Shown: positions 10,022 to 22,456 of the stretch, in pieces
How positions within the stretch are numbered: the first letter of the stretch is position 1
How the letters are laid out: every line of letters begins with the position of its first letter
Source of the DNA: Juglans regia
Taxonomy: Eukaryota; Streptophyta; Magnoliopsida; Fagales; Juglandaceae
Length of the DNA: 64,000 nucleotides
Direction of reading: 5' to 3'
Assembly: GCF_001411555.2 (NCBI RefSeq)
Contig: NC_049909.1
Coordinates: 3,829,875-3,893,874 of the forward strand
The notes under the pieces: model-generated
Seen by the model: the letters and a program-made list of their open reading frames with translations, nothing else
Databases searched by the model: none
Told to the model about the DNA's origin: nothing
Made by a program: the position numbers and the translations under genes

Positions 10022-12930
10022 TGTAATGCCCTGTCCCCAAGGGTCCGGAGAGTTAACTCATGTTATCTAATGATCAACTCCATCACTGCTAATATACTTC
10101 CAAAAGCTCCAAATCAAACGTAAACACTTTCAATTTAATTAACCACACAAACTCATATATCAAATCCTCGATATAATAATCCAAAAATATCAACTTCTCT
10201 ACATGTCACTTAAACTTACATTTCAACAATATAATTATAGACTCCAAATTCTCAATATTATAAAGAAATTTTGATTTAAACTAATTTTCTCAATATAATC
10301 AATTCTTCAGAATGACAAGTCATCAGAACACAATGAAATTTCTTTACAAAAATCGCCAATACTCATCGAAAACTTTCTATTCTTAATCCACCATTCTTAA
10401 GTCATCTCACCCAATGCTTCATAGTCTTGATCCCCAGCTGAAATATCCAAAATCATCTAAAAATATTATGGAGATAAGGGGTGAGTTATTAACAACTCAG
10501 TAAGCAGAGAACATATACTAGTATGTAAACATGAGCATTTATCAGGCTTTGAAATGTTGAACAAAATATTTTCTCTCAAAATGCAGAATCAGAAAACTTA
10601 TTTTTAGCATGCAAAATCGAAACATGTTACTAAAAATATAAGAGCGAAACTTTCAGAAAACATTCTTATTCAAAATTCCTTTGGCATAGCATAACTGAAC
10701 ATCTTCATCTTATATTATCATATCATAACAGAGATCGTGTTTAACCCCCGTGGTAAGGTTGTGCATTATACGGAAAGTTAAGCAAAACATAAATCACCAT
10801 AAACACTATTATATCTCGTGGTGGGCCAGATGTCACTATTATATCTCGTAACAGGGCCAGAGGTCACTATTGTATCCCGTGACAGGGCCAGAGGTCACTA
10901 TTATATCCCGTGATAAGTCCAGAGGTCACTATTATATCCTGTGACAAGGCCACATATCAGAGCAAAATAAAATCAGAAACACATATCAGAATCAGAGTCA
11001 GAACATAATCAGAACGTCATGCCAAAGCCTTTTAGATGCCACATCATACTAAAACAGAATACTGAACAAATTCAGATCATTTTCCATTTTCCAAAACAGA
11101 TTCAGAATATCTTCACGTCACATGCAAAAATTAACAATTTTCATATTCGCCCATATTTTTCTGAGTTCAATAACAGAATATCAAAAAATAAACTTATGTC
11201 TACATCAGTCATGCTAGAAAATACTTTATTCTTATACAGAATTTCATGAGTAATGCAGAACAAATAACCGAGGTCGTTTAACTTTTCTTTTATTTTCATA
11301 ACATACATATTTTCAAAATTGACCTCAGTCTATTTTATTTTTATACAAAGTTTAGTATAGGAACCCCGCTTACTTGACTCTTGTGGAGAGTTACTAGAGC
11401 CTTGAACTTGAGCTCTATCAATGAAATGACCTAAACAGAAAATTATTCACTAACGTGTTAATACTCCATATAAATTCGAATTCAATAAAACTAACTAAAT
11501 TCTGTGATTTTATTCAGCCCACACATGACATCATTTTGCTTCGGTTTCAATACATGGTATAAGCATACTCACATACAACCTCCAAAAGATGAACCCAACA
11601 CGCCATGTCCAACCAATCAGCTCACTTTCATAACACGTTACAACATTGACAGCCACAATTGTCGCAACCCAACATGACCCTCCATAACACAAGTTCAACA
11701 ATCAGAATTAACTCAAATTATCACACCTAACAATTACAATACCGCCACGCCATACAGTCTAAATAATCATATTTATCCACCCAAACAACCCTTTATCAAT
11801 TCCAAAAGTAACTTAACATCCACCATAACGAACGTCGAACTCAAAACACTAATATTTAAACCCGAAACGGCCAACCAGACTGCAGAAAATTTGTTAGTGC
11901 AAAAATATATTTAAATCTCAGGAAATTCTTTGGAAAATTACTTACAGTGCTAAAATATAATTTTTGAAGGATCAATGAAGTGCTAGAGGTGGCGTCACAA
12001 CAATGTAACAATGTATTCTGGACTATAGCCGTGGGTTTCAAAAATCTAACTTTGAACGGGGACAAACGAAGACTCGGGAGGGCTTGAGAAGGGCTTAGGG
12101 GTGTTGGTAAAGCTACTGGTAGTGTTGGTTGGCCGTGGGTGGCGGTTGAAGGCCAAAACACCCAAATTGGAAATGGGGATAGGGGGGCTTCAAGGGTGGC
12201 GGATCGGAGCTGGGGAAGTGTGGTTTGGGTGGTTGGAGGGCCAATAGTGGTGTGGTGAAAAGCTAGTGGCCAATCGTGGCGCGACGACGGCTTGCAAACT
12301 CAAGGGTGCCGCGGCTTGGAGCCACGTGTGGAGGCTAACGGCGGCTTGGGAGGAGCTGAAAATGGAGGGGGAAGGTCACCGGCCGAAGGGGAAGAAAATG
12401 GGAGGGGCAGTGTCGCTTATGGACGGCGCACGACGGTGCACTGGGCGGATGAAGAAACGATCGGGGGAGAGGGGAGGAGGTGTCGCGCAGGAGAAGAGAA
12501 GCAGAGGAAAATAAGGAGAAAAAGAAAAGAGAAGGAAAAGAAAAAAGAGGGAAAAAGAAAATATGAGGGAAAGAAATGATGTCCAATCCTTACAACTTGG
12601 GTCACAATAATTGATCAAACGAAAAGAATTTCAAAACAGTAAGTCAAATAAAATAATTTAAATGTAGTGACTAGTTAAAATAAAATAATAATAAAAATCT
12701 AACAATACAATAATTTTAAAGTCCAACATTAAACTGATTTAAAGTAAAGAACAATTTAAATGTAAAACAATAATTAATACAAAGAAAGAACATCATAATA
12801 AATTTCACAACTTAAAAAATATTAGAATAAATCCAATGAGAAATCCGATAAATTTAAAATAAGAGAACCAATATTTAAATTAATTAAAATAGTCATTCAA
12901 TTAAAATATACTAAAATATGGGGTATCACA
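10022..12930 (-). mobile_element. Solo LTR nested in LTR, 2909 bp
   Basis: Borders are TGTAATGCCCTG and GGGGTATCACA, with LTR-like TG/CA ends. Flanks are GAAGT (10017-10021) and TAAGT (12931-12935), a 5-bp duplication with one change, and the host LTR homology resumes beyond it. No internal domain is present. The GC-rich leader near 12060-12560 lies nearer the right end, so minus orientation is preferred. The right part is repeated at 32574-33531. Confidence 0.75.
10804..10957. repeat. Tandem repeat, about 31 bp x 5
   Basis: Five units starting CACTATTATATC at 10804, 10834, 10865, 10896 and 10927, each containing a variant of GTGACAGGGCCAGAGGT. They lie within the solo LTR. Confidence 0.9.
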
Positions 12931-13243
12931 TAAGTAATATATCTCAAAACATAAACATGCTTCATAAAACTCATATAATATCTGGTATCCAAAGGTTACA
13001 ATACTTGCTCAACAGGTCTGTAACATAACGAGTACTGAAGACAAAGTTCCCTAAGTAAATGTAAAACTAAGGTAACTACTAGGCTATCCATCGAGTAGCT
13101 CGCGCAAGTCAGTCAAGGACGCCATAATACTATCGATGAAATGGAGCATCGATGCGATGGGATCCACATATTTCCTGTCTAGTCGACCGCCTTCAGACGA
13201 TCTTCTACCACATCTCTTGATCCTGGCACATGATCTACCATTC
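12931..13243 (-). mobile_element. 5' LTR of reverse gag-only element, second segment
   Basis: LTR homology resumes after the nested solo LTR and runs in reverse orientation to the 55-bp duplication at 13189-13243. There the orientation of LTR sequence flips. Confidence 0.65.
13189..13243. repeat. 55-bp direct repeat flanking an inverted LTR block, left copy
   Basis: GCCTTCAGACGATCTT to ATGATCTACCATTC is repeated at 21278-21332 with about four substitutions. The two copies bracket the forward-oriented LTR block inside a reverse-oriented LTR. Confidence 0.8.
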
Positions 13244-14797
13244 AGGGCTGAAAACCACTCACTATTTGCACCTTTTTGTCTAATCACTGCCCATCAAGGT
13301 GTCACTCAAGCCCATACTTCACTTTTCAGAAGTGTATTAGGTGTGCAAGTCATCCTTTCACTCATTTCTCTCCTTTTCATTTACGTTCTTGGAGAGAACA
13401 CTTAGAAGCTCTCCCGAGCAATTTTCTTAGCCTTTTTGCGTGCAGTTTTTGAAACCGTTGTAACTATTATCTCACAAACCTTCCTTCATAAAAGTTGTTC
13501 ATCTTTGAGTATAATCCGTGTGTACCTTTTGAGTTTGATTTCATGGTCATTTTTTTGACAAAAAGTTATTTGAACCATGGAAAGGTCAATCTAGGCGATA
13601 AACTGGATAGTATGTTGTATTTTGGAGTTTTTGACCAAGCTATTGGACAAATCTTAGTTTGAAATTTTTATGGAGTGTTTTCAACATTTTTATATGAATG
13701 TTTTTTGGGGATTTGTTGCACGATTAAACCTTTTGATGAAAAAGTCTAAAAACAGTTTCTGTTTTAAGAAAGTTTAGATCTTTTGTCATTTGTGGTTTAT
13801 TCTTACTCCAATGACCTTGATAAATTTATTTGATGATACTACTAAGCCTTTTATCTACATGTTAAGATGTTATTTTGAGGATTTTTAATGTTATTTTAAA
13901 ATATATAAATTTTTATGAAAGAGAATACTCGGTTCGGTCAAAAGTTTGATGATTTCAGCTAGATACATGTTTTGGTTTACTTTCAGCCATGTGATTTTAA
14001 ATTTAATGCTGGGATATACTTTAGGAAACATTTTTAAACCATATGATGTTTTTGTTTGAAGATCTCATAATGGCATGCCTCAGATCAAGTGTTTGATCAA
14101 AGCAAAGTTCAGAAACAATTATGTTTTTTACTAAGTGTTGGAGCCGAGTAATTCAAGTGAGATTTTGTGATTTTTGGTGACTTTAATGTGTTGATTCAAA
14201 GAATTTTAGTTCTTATAAATGTGTTATGAATATGTTAGAAGAAATATTTGGATTTTTGGAAGTTCTTGGAGATGTTTTAAAAAAGGTCAAAACCTTGACA
14301 TTCAAGGGTTTGTGGTGTGGTTAAAAGTTTGGATCTTTTGCCTAAAAAGTTTTGTTTTTATGAGAAGTAGATTTTTCTGGATGTTTTAAGCATGTTTTTA
14401 AGCTTAGGATATGATAATCTTTGTTGCAATATTTCAGAATAATCATGAGTTTTGGAGTTGGATGAAATTGCAACAAAATCAAGAGATATGGCCTTTGGAA
14501 GTTTCGGCCCTATGATGTTTTTCATAGTTGTGATTTGTTTTTAATTTTTCTAAGTTGATATTTGAGTTTAGACAAAATTTACTTGAGAAATGTAAATTTT
14601 GGTATTTTTGGAGTTAGGATGTGAAATCCTTAAATTAGAGGGTAAAATAGTTTTTTTACTCTAGGTTGGCATTTTTTATGTTTGTAAGTTATTAGTGTTA
14701 AAACTTCTAACATTTAGAACTCCTACTTACTGTTTCTTGTATTTCGTGCTTTGGCTCGTAAAACGCGATGATCATTGTAAGTTAACTCCTAACCTAC
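13244..14797 (+). mobile_element. Forward LTR block, first part
   Basis: Homologous by eye to 23640-25215 of the intact LTR, in plus orientation, including shared strings such as CTTTTTGCGTG and AACGCGATGATC versus AACGCGACGATC. It is interrupted by the LINE at 14798 and continues at 20344. Frames such as 13136-13405 are chance frames in LTR DNA. Confidence 0.75.
14784..14797. repeat. LINE target site duplication, left
   Basis: AACTCCTAACCTAC here matches AACTCATAACCTAC at 20330-20343 with one mismatch. It brackets the LINE and identifies its ends. Confidence 0.8.
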
Positions 14798-14915
14798 ACA
14801 GGTCCCCTCTCTTGAGCAGATGGGGTTTTCTCTATGCTTCCTAGGAACATAGAGTTCTGTCTCTTGGATCTCCTCGATACATAGAGTTTGTTTTGTCTCA
14901 GTTGATCTTACACAC

Positions 14916-16191
14916 ATGGAAGAGGAGATTTCTCATCTTTGTAAGGGCCTCAAGCTTACGGAGAGGAACAGCAAGAATACTACTTAACGGAGGAGGAATT
15001 TACGCTTTCTCAGGATATTAGCAACTCGTGCCTTGTTGCACTGGTAGTTGCAGACAAAGAAGTGAATAAAGGAGCATTCAAAGCAACTATGACTAGGCTA
15101 TGGAATGGTGAAGGTGGGATTTCTTTCAAAGATTTATGAAGAAACAAGTTCCTTCTCGAGTTTCATAACCCCACCGTGAGAAACAGGGTGTTAACTGGTC
15201 GACCTTGGTCTTTCGACTGAAACTTAATCTGTATTCAAGAGTGTGTAAAGGCAGGCTAGCCTTAAAAGATATCGAGTTTTCTCTGGAACCATTTTGGCTC
15301 CAGCTCCATGATCTCCCATTTGCTGCGATGAACAAAAGTACGGGTGAGAAGCTCGGGACCAGTGCAGGTAAGGTCATCATGGTGGATGTTGATGAAAAAG
15401 GAAGAGCATGAGGGGGAGTCCTACGTGTGAAGGTGATGATTGACCTCTCTAAACCTTTGACAAGGGGTTGTGTTATTAATGTAGGAGATGCACGTTCCTG
15501 GATACCTTTCAAATACGAAAGACTACCTTCATTTTGCTACCACTATGGTATAGTTTTGCACACACAGCTCAAATGTTCAAGAGGGGATCCATCTCAAAAG
15601 CTCAAATCACTACAAAACACATTCTAGCAGTCTAGAGGGGAAGACCACAGGCAGGCCAGCTCCGATGATCAAGAGTCTGATTTTGGCGGGAATAATTTAT
15701 CTCAAAAGTCAGCTGACTTCTCGCCAATAGTCCTGTGTGATCCTGTACAACCAGACTCTACATTAGAAAAGGAAAGGGGGGGGGGGGTGTCAGTTGTCAA
15801 CAGTAAAAAAAAAACAACCCCAACTTGTCTCGAGGGGTCACCAGTTGAAGATGTCAGGACCTCACTTTCCAGTTGGCAGTCAGACTCGATGTTTATGGAT
15901 ACCAATATGGCCCTCGTAGCATACACTTACCAAGTAAGTCCTTCTCTTCTGTACTCCCAGTTAGACCAAAAGTTACAAACAAAATCTCCCTTTTTGTCAA
16001 ACTGGAAAAGAAGAGCTCGTGGAAAGACAGCCTTGAATGCTGTGTCAAGCTTGTCCAACCCCTATGTTGGAAATGCAACCACCAAAAAGAAAAAAAGAAT
16101 CAATGGCTCGACAGTTAAACCCACGAGATCTTCAAAAAGACTCAAACACACTTTGGCAGTGGCTGTTCAACAGCACTGCCCATCTCCATGA
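14916..16191 (+). pseudogene. LINE ORF1 (DUF4283/zinc-knuckle type), copy 1
   Basis: ORF1 of plant L1 elements is an RNA-binding protein. The reading starts MEEEISHLCKGLKL, loses one A near 14960 (a frameshift absent from copy 2), then passes through GRPWSFD near 15203, the family stretch PFWLQLHDLPFAAMN near 15289 and a zinc-knuckle-like FCYHYGIVLHTQLKC near 15532 in which the second Cys is Tyr. A basic tail (KKKKRINGS) ends at a TGA at 16189-16191 that overlaps the ORF2 ATG. Several in-frame stops show it is dead. A 12-G run at 15776-15787 is also unlike copy 2 and may be a sequence error. Confidence 0.78.
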
Positions 16192-19100
16192 TCACCTTAT
16201 GCTGGAACTGCCGAGGGCTTGGGAACCCTCGGACAGTTAGAGAACTCCACCTTTTGGTGAGAGTTAAGTCCCCATCACTGGTTTTTTTAATAGAAACAAA
16301 ATGTAAAAGAGAAAAAATGGAGTTCATAAGAAACAAGCTAGGATTTGAGTGCAGTTTCATAGTGGATTGCATAGGTCGAAGTGGTGGCCTAGCTTTTTTC
16401 TGGAAGCAAGAAACATCTGCCAATCTGTTGTCTTATTCCCTTAGCCATATATCTCTCCAAGTTCAAATGGAAAATGCAGGAAAATCTTTCATTATCACTG
16501 GCTTTTATGGTCAATCTATTACTACAAAAAGAAAAGAAAGTTGGAACCTTCTAAGACTATTAAAAGTGAACCCAGATACTCCCTAGCTGTGCATGGGAGA
16601 CTTTAATGAACTTACTTCTCATGGTGAAAAAAGAGGTGGTCCTCCCAAACCTTTTAATCAGATGGAAGTATTCAGACAGACCCTTGCCTATTGTGGACTT
16701 GGTGATCTGGGCTTTGAGGGCTCCCTTTTTACCTGGTGCAATAATCGTGAGGGTCCTAACTTCACAAGAGAAAGATTGGATAGGGGACTAGCAAACTGTG
16801 CATGGCAGGACCTTTTTGACTCTAATTCAGTTTCCATCCTCCCTACCATTTGTTCGGATCACAACCCTCTTCTCATATCAAGTTCTTCATTTACTCCCTC
16901 TTTTATTAGAAACAAAAGAGTTTTTAGATATGAAACTTCGTGGGCCAAACAGGAGGGTTGTGAGTTTGTGATCAAAAGGGCTTGGCAAGGCTCACTACAA
17001 TTGGGTTCCAAGGCAGATGTCACTAGAAGGGGACTTGAGAGATGCAAATTCCAATTGAGAGAGTGGTATAATTTAACTAGAAATTCTCATCAACAAGTCC
17101 TAAATACCAAAACTGAACTGTTAAGATCTTTGCAAGCTTCCAACTCTGGGTTGGAGAATGACCAGATTCGAATTGTACAGAAGGAATTGGATGTGTCTTT
17201 AGAGGCAATGGACCTTAAGTGGAGGCAAAGAGCCAAACAGAGATGGCTCAAAGATGGTGATAGGAACACCAAATTTTTTCACAAATGTGCATCGATTAGA
17301 AAACAGAAAAATTTCATACAGAAACTCCAAACTGATCTAGGACAGACCTTGACAAATCCAGATGATATTGGGAGTGAATTCCAATCAGCTTTTAGAGATC
17401 TCTTTACTACCTCCAACCCTACAGCTCCTGATTCTCTATTGGAAAACTTCAGACCAACGGTCACGCAAGAGATGAATTCGTCCCTAACAAAAGGTTACTC
17501 TAGAGAGGAGATTGAGCTAGCCATCTTTCATATGAATCCTCTGGGTTCCCCAAGACCAGATGGATTCCAAGTTTTTTTCTTCCAAAACCACTGGCAAACT
17601 ATTGGTGATGATGTGGTTGCTACTGCTATAGAATTCCTTAATACCAAGTCAAATTTCCAATCAATCAACCACACTTTTATCACCCTTATCCCTAAGAAGA
17701 AATTCCCTTTGCTTGTTTCAGACTATAGGCCCATAAGCCTTTGCAATGTTTTCTACAAACTCATTGTAAAGGTTATGGCAAATCGTCTTAAATCCATTCT
17801 GCCTATTCTAATCTCAGACACCCAAAGTGCGTTTGTTCCAGGAAGGATGATATCTAATAACACAATTGTAGCATATGAACTAATGCACTCAATGCAGAAC
17901 AGAAGGAAGAATCACAAAGAAGGTTTTATGGCACTCAAGCTAGATATGAGCAAGGCATATGATAAGCTAGAGTAGTCTTTTGTGTAGCATGTGCTTCAAA
18001 GGATGGGGTTTGATAAGGAGTGGATTGAGCTGGTTATGCAGTGCATTAGTACGATTTCTTATTCTATTCTTCTTAATGGTTCACCTCAATCTTCCTTCAA
18101 GCCTTCGAGGGGTATTCGTCAAGGAGATCCACTCTCACCCTACCTGTTCATTTTATGCTCAGAAGTTTTCACTTATGCACTGAATCAATCTGAACAAAAG
18201 GGCTTAATATCTAGCTTCCCATTTACTAGAGGCTATCTGTCTGTTAACCACCTCTTTTTTGCAGATGATAGTCTGGTTTTTTGTAAAGCACAGTTGCAGG
18301 AATGGAACAGGCTACATAACATCATCTCTTTGTATGAATCAGCTTCAGGTCAAAGGCTAAACCTTGAGAAGTCTTCAATCTTTTTTAGTAAGAACACAAG
18401 GTAAGAGACCCAAAATTCTATACTGTCTACTGTTGGAATTAAAGCCTCGAGGCCTTTTGAAAGATACTCGGGCTTGCCTTCTTACATAGGAAGGAGTAAA
18501 TCAAGGGCCTTCTTTCCAATCCTTGATAGAATCAAAGCTCAAATGAGTAGCTGGAAAACTAACCTGCTTTCCCCAGCAGGTAAAGAAGTCTTACTGAAAT
18601 TAGTCATTCAATCCATACCCACATATTGCATGGGCATTTTTCTAATTCCAAAAGGCATATTGAGGAACATTAATAAACTAATGCAGTCCTTTTGGTGGGG
18701 CATTAAAAACCAGAATTCTAAGATGCATTGGCTAAAATGAAAAAGTCTTGGAAAAGGCAAACAAGTTGGGGGTTTGGGGTTTTGAGATTTTGAAGACTTC
18801 AATAATGCTCTTTTAGCTAAGCAAGGGTGGAGGATCATCACTAATACTCAATCACTGGCCTCTCGAGTTCTAAAAGCTAAATATTTTCCATCAACTGACT
18901 TCTCCTCAGCTAGAGTTAGAAGGGGTGACTCCTTTGTGTGGAAGAGTATCACAGCAGGTAGACAATTACTCTATGAGGGCCTTATATGGAAGATTGGTAA
19001 TGGAAACAAAGTGAAAATCTGGTTAGATAGATGGCTGCCTATTCCAACATCTTACAAGTCTCAGTCTCCTCCCAAGGTACTTAGTCCTGAAGCTACTGTT

Positions 19101-20287
19101 AACTCTCTCATTGACCAAGATACTCACTCGTGGAACCTGCATCTTGTTCAAAATGTTTTCACTCCTGAAAAGGCTGCTATTATTTCTAGAATTCATGTTA
19201 GTCCATGCAACAGCAATGACAAGCAAGTTTGGAGGTGCACTAAGAACGGGATCTTCACAGTTAAATCAGCTTACCATCTCTAAGTTTCTATGAATGATCT
19301 CAGTAAGGGACACGCATTAGACACTTCCAAACATGAGGTCCTTTGGAATCTACTATGGAAGCTTAAAGTGCCTAATAAAATAAAAATGTTTCTCTGGAGA
19401 TCAGCTAAGGAAATCCTTCCCACCAAAGTTAACTTGCACAAAAGGAAGATCATTGACTCACCATTGTGTCCCATATGTTTACTTCATCTAGAAACCGTAT
19501 CCCATGTTCTATGGATGTGTAAAGCAGCTCAGGATGTTTGGAGTATTAGCTCAAGAAGAATACAGAAAAGTAAGACTGAGGAGGCACCTTTTTATGATTT
19601 ACTTTCAGAGCTTCTATCCACACTTCCTCTAGAGGAACATACAAAATTAGCTCTCACAGCTAAGGAACTTTGGTTCAGAAGGAACAAGTTCATTTTTGAA
19701 TCCAAATTCACCTCACCTCAACAGGTCTTAAAACTGGTCTCCACTAGCATTACAGACTTGGAAGAGCTTGAAAAACCCAGCAGAAGACATCTCCTCAGAT
19801 TCAACGTACAGCCAGGTGGTGCAAGCCTCCAAACAATTTCTACAAATTAAACTGGGACGCAGCCATTGACAAGGCTAATTGCAGGGTGGGCATCGGGGTG
19901 TCAATTAGAGATTGGTTGGGTCTAGTGACAGCAACTCTCAGAAGCCCTTGTAACTCCTTTCCTGATCCACTCTTGGGAGAAGCATTAGCTACCTTGCGAG
20001 CAGTACAGTTTGGTATTGAACTTGGTCTGAAATACGTCATTTTCGAAGGGGACTCAAACAAGTGGTACATGGCATAAATGGCACAGCTAAAGATTGGAGC
20101 ACGGTGGGGTTTGATTAATCAAGATATCAAGAAACTTTGAGGCACTTACCTTTCTTGGTCTGTTTGCCATGTTCCTAGACAAGCCAACACAGTGGCACAT
20201 TGTTTGGCAAAAAGTTCTCTAGATTTATCTGATGACTCAATTCATGTAGAGGATTATCCTCAATGTATTCACAGTTATCTCCCTTGA
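16188..20287 (+). pseudogene. LINE ORF2: endonuclease, reverse transcriptase, RNase H, copy 1
   Basis: Starts MITLCWNCRGLGNP, the usual opening of the APE-type endonuclease, which continues with MGDFNE and SDHNPLLI. The reverse transcriptase has [37 protein letters not shown] and FFADDSLVF, so the catalytic Asp residues remain. A zinc-binding segment (CPICLLHLETVSHVLW) and an RNase H domain (NWDAAIDKAN) follow. Broken by stops at 16584, 17973, 17985, 18402, 18738 and 19281 and by a frameshift before RNase H near 19840. Apart from these the frame is intact over 3.6 kb, so decay is fairly recent. Confidence 0.92.
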
Positions 20288-20329
20288 GATTTTAATATGA
20301 AGTAGCTTTTCTCTCAAAAAAAAAAAAAA

Positions 20330-21277
20330 AACTCATAACCTACTATCAGATTACTGTGTATGTATGTTGGTAGGGGAACTATTGGTTATTTATTTATGTT
20401 ATCATATATGCCATGACATGTCACTACATGTTTATCTGTTACACATATTATATTTTGTCATGAAATATTTATTTGTTGCACATATTATATTTTGTCATCA
20501 AATAATTATCTGTTACACATTATGCCATGTCACGTAATGTTATCTGTTACATGTTATGTTATGTCACATAATGTTATCTGTTACATGTTATGCCATGTCA
20601 CGTAATATTGTATGTTACATGTTATGTCATGTTACATATTGTTTGTCTATTTCATGTTACGCCAAGTCATTCATCTCACTTACATGTCATGTTACGTTAC
20701 TTCAGTCTATTTGTCTTTTTGTTCATGTCACGTTATGTCTCGAGTTTGAAGTATGTCTCCAAAAGACTATTTTTCAAGTCTAGTCATGTTACGTCCACGT
20801 ACATTTAAGTTATTGTTCAGTTCGTTGTTATTCTGAAATATTGTGGTAACCCTATGAGACAAGACTAGTACTATTATGGTAACCCCATGAGACAAGATTA
20901 TTCTATTATGTTAACCCCATGAGACAAGATTATATTATTATGGTAACCCTATGAGACAAGACTACTGTATCATTATGGTAATCTCTTGAAATAAGAATAT
21001 CATTATGATAACACCATGAGATAAGAATATCGCGGTAACTCCATGAGACAAGAATACATTTCAAATTCATGTTATTTCACCTTAAGTTCATGTCCAAGTC
21101 AGTTCACGTTAGTTCATGTCATGTCAAGTCAAGTCTCAGTTCAGTTCATGTCAAGTTTCATGTTCAGTTTCAAGCTCAGTTTCACATCACGTTTATTTCA
21201 TGTTCAATTCATATTTCAGTTCACGTTAAGTTTATGTCTAAGTCAGTTCACGTTAGTTCATGTCATGTCAAGTCGTT
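20330..21277 (+). mobile_element. Forward LTR block, second part
   Basis: Begins with the right LINE target duplication and resumes the LTR at the base where it broke off: TATCAGATTACTGTG compares with TATCAGTTTAATGTG at 25209. It is rich in CATGTTA-like strings. Short open frames here are composed of this low-complexity sequence and are not genes. Confidence 0.7.
20843..21058. repeat. Tandem repeat, about 32 bp x 7
   Basis: Seven degenerate units built around ATGGTAACCCCATGAGACAA, at about 20843, 20876, 20908, 20940, 20975, 21005 and 21032. The intact LTR has a single such unit near 26247, so the array expanded in this copy. Confidence 0.9.
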
Positions 21278-21684
21278 GCCTTCAGACGATCTTTTGCCTC
21301 ATCTCTTGATCCTAGCACATGATCTACCATTCGGGTGGAATAGTAGTTGAGATTACCATTATGAGATTTGATTACAAATCTCAGCAAGTTAACAGATAAC
21401 TTAACATAAAGTTTAGAAATGTAGGCATGGCAGTAAAGGCATAAATGCATAATCATAATCATAAATAAGCATGACGTGACTTGACATATAACATGGGATG
21501 AACTAACATGATTTGAACTGACATGAGAAGAATTGGGCTTATGTGAACTAGACATGACATAAAATTGAACGAGAACTAAACATGAATTGAACTTAAACTA
21601 AACGTGAAATAAACGTGATGTGAAACTGAGCTTGAAACTGTACATGAAATTTGACATGAACTGAAGACCAGTTCAATTCTATAA
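21278..21684 (-). mobile_element. Reverse LTR fragment, third segment
   Basis: The first 55 bp repeat 13189-13243. The rest follows the reverse LTR, for example GATTTGATTACAAATCTCAG at about 21364, which is also at about 41216. Homology fades near 21680. Confidence 0.65.
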
Positions 21685-21800
21685 GACCATCACACTACTC
21701 AACAACCTATGACTCAAATTGACATAACAACAAAATAAATGGGACCATCACACTACTCAACAACCTATGACTCAAATTGACATAACAACAAAATAAATGG
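21685..21800. repeat. Perfect 58-bp tandem duplication
   Basis: Units 21685-21742 and 21743-21800 are identical, each starting GACCATCACACTACTC. The same pair occurs in copy 2 at 46716-46831. Confidence 0.95.
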
Positions 21801-22456
21801 ATAGAGAGCAAAGTAAAGGTAGACCAACACATTAAATAAATGCTCACCACGAAGACAACACAAGCAACTTAAACACATTGGACATGTAATAGGTTGTTGT
21901 AGTTGTTGGACTACTGTTGGAATGTTTGTGTGATGGTGGTTTGGCCTAGAAGGAGACTAATCGTGGTGGCAGCTGTTGGTTGCGGACGAAGGCTACAGGC
22001 TGCTAGAGGTTTTGTCGTGGTTAAGGAGAACATGAGGGAGAGGGAGAAGAGAGAGCTAGAGGGAGACCAATGGGCCAAGGAAGAGGAAGAACAGGGAGGG
22101 AGTGAACTTCTATGCGTGTCTTATGGTGGCTGGACGACCATGGAGGTTGTGGCCAACAATGTGCTCATGGTGGTGTTGGGAGATTGTGGGGTCGCGGCCA
22201 AGAGAGAGAAAGAGAGGAATAGAGGGAGTGAGATATGGAGGGGAAGAGAGGGATCGAGAGGAAGGGAGAGAGAGACGTGATGACAGAGGTCTGAGGTTGT
22301 GCATTGACGGCGTAGCGGTTGAGAGCGGTGGCCGGAGCGAGGGAAGGGAGGAAGAGGAGTGCAGGGGCACGAGCTAGGAGACGGCGGGAGAGGGGAAAAG
22401 AAAAGGAAAGAGAGAATAAAGAATAAAGGGGGAGGGGATTAGGGTTTTGGGCAAAC
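21801..22456. other. Purine-rich unassigned segment
   Basis: Contains strongly GA-rich sequence at about 22025-22435. The overlapping frames at 21903-22377 encode low-complexity Arg/Glu/Gly-rich strings with no domain. It may be the leader region of an older element. No gene is supported. Confidence 0.5.

Larger units (their letters stand above)
14798..20329 (+). mobile_element. L1-type LINE, nearly full length, copy 1
   Basis: A 5.5-kb non-LTR retrotransposon with 5' leader, ORF1, ORF2 and a run of about 15 A at the 3' end, flanked by a 14-bp target duplication. Inserted in the forward LTR block. It is repeated at 35399-45360. Confidence 0.9.

Noticed and set aside
12266..12618. Several frames rich in Arg/Gly or Phe/Ser/Leu
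   Set aside because: They are purine-rich LTR sequence read in both directions, duplicated exactly at 32867-33219, with no recognisable protein.
21903..22377. 125-codon and 91-codon frames
   Set aside because: GA-rich low-complexity sequence with frames open on both strands; copy 2 has the same.
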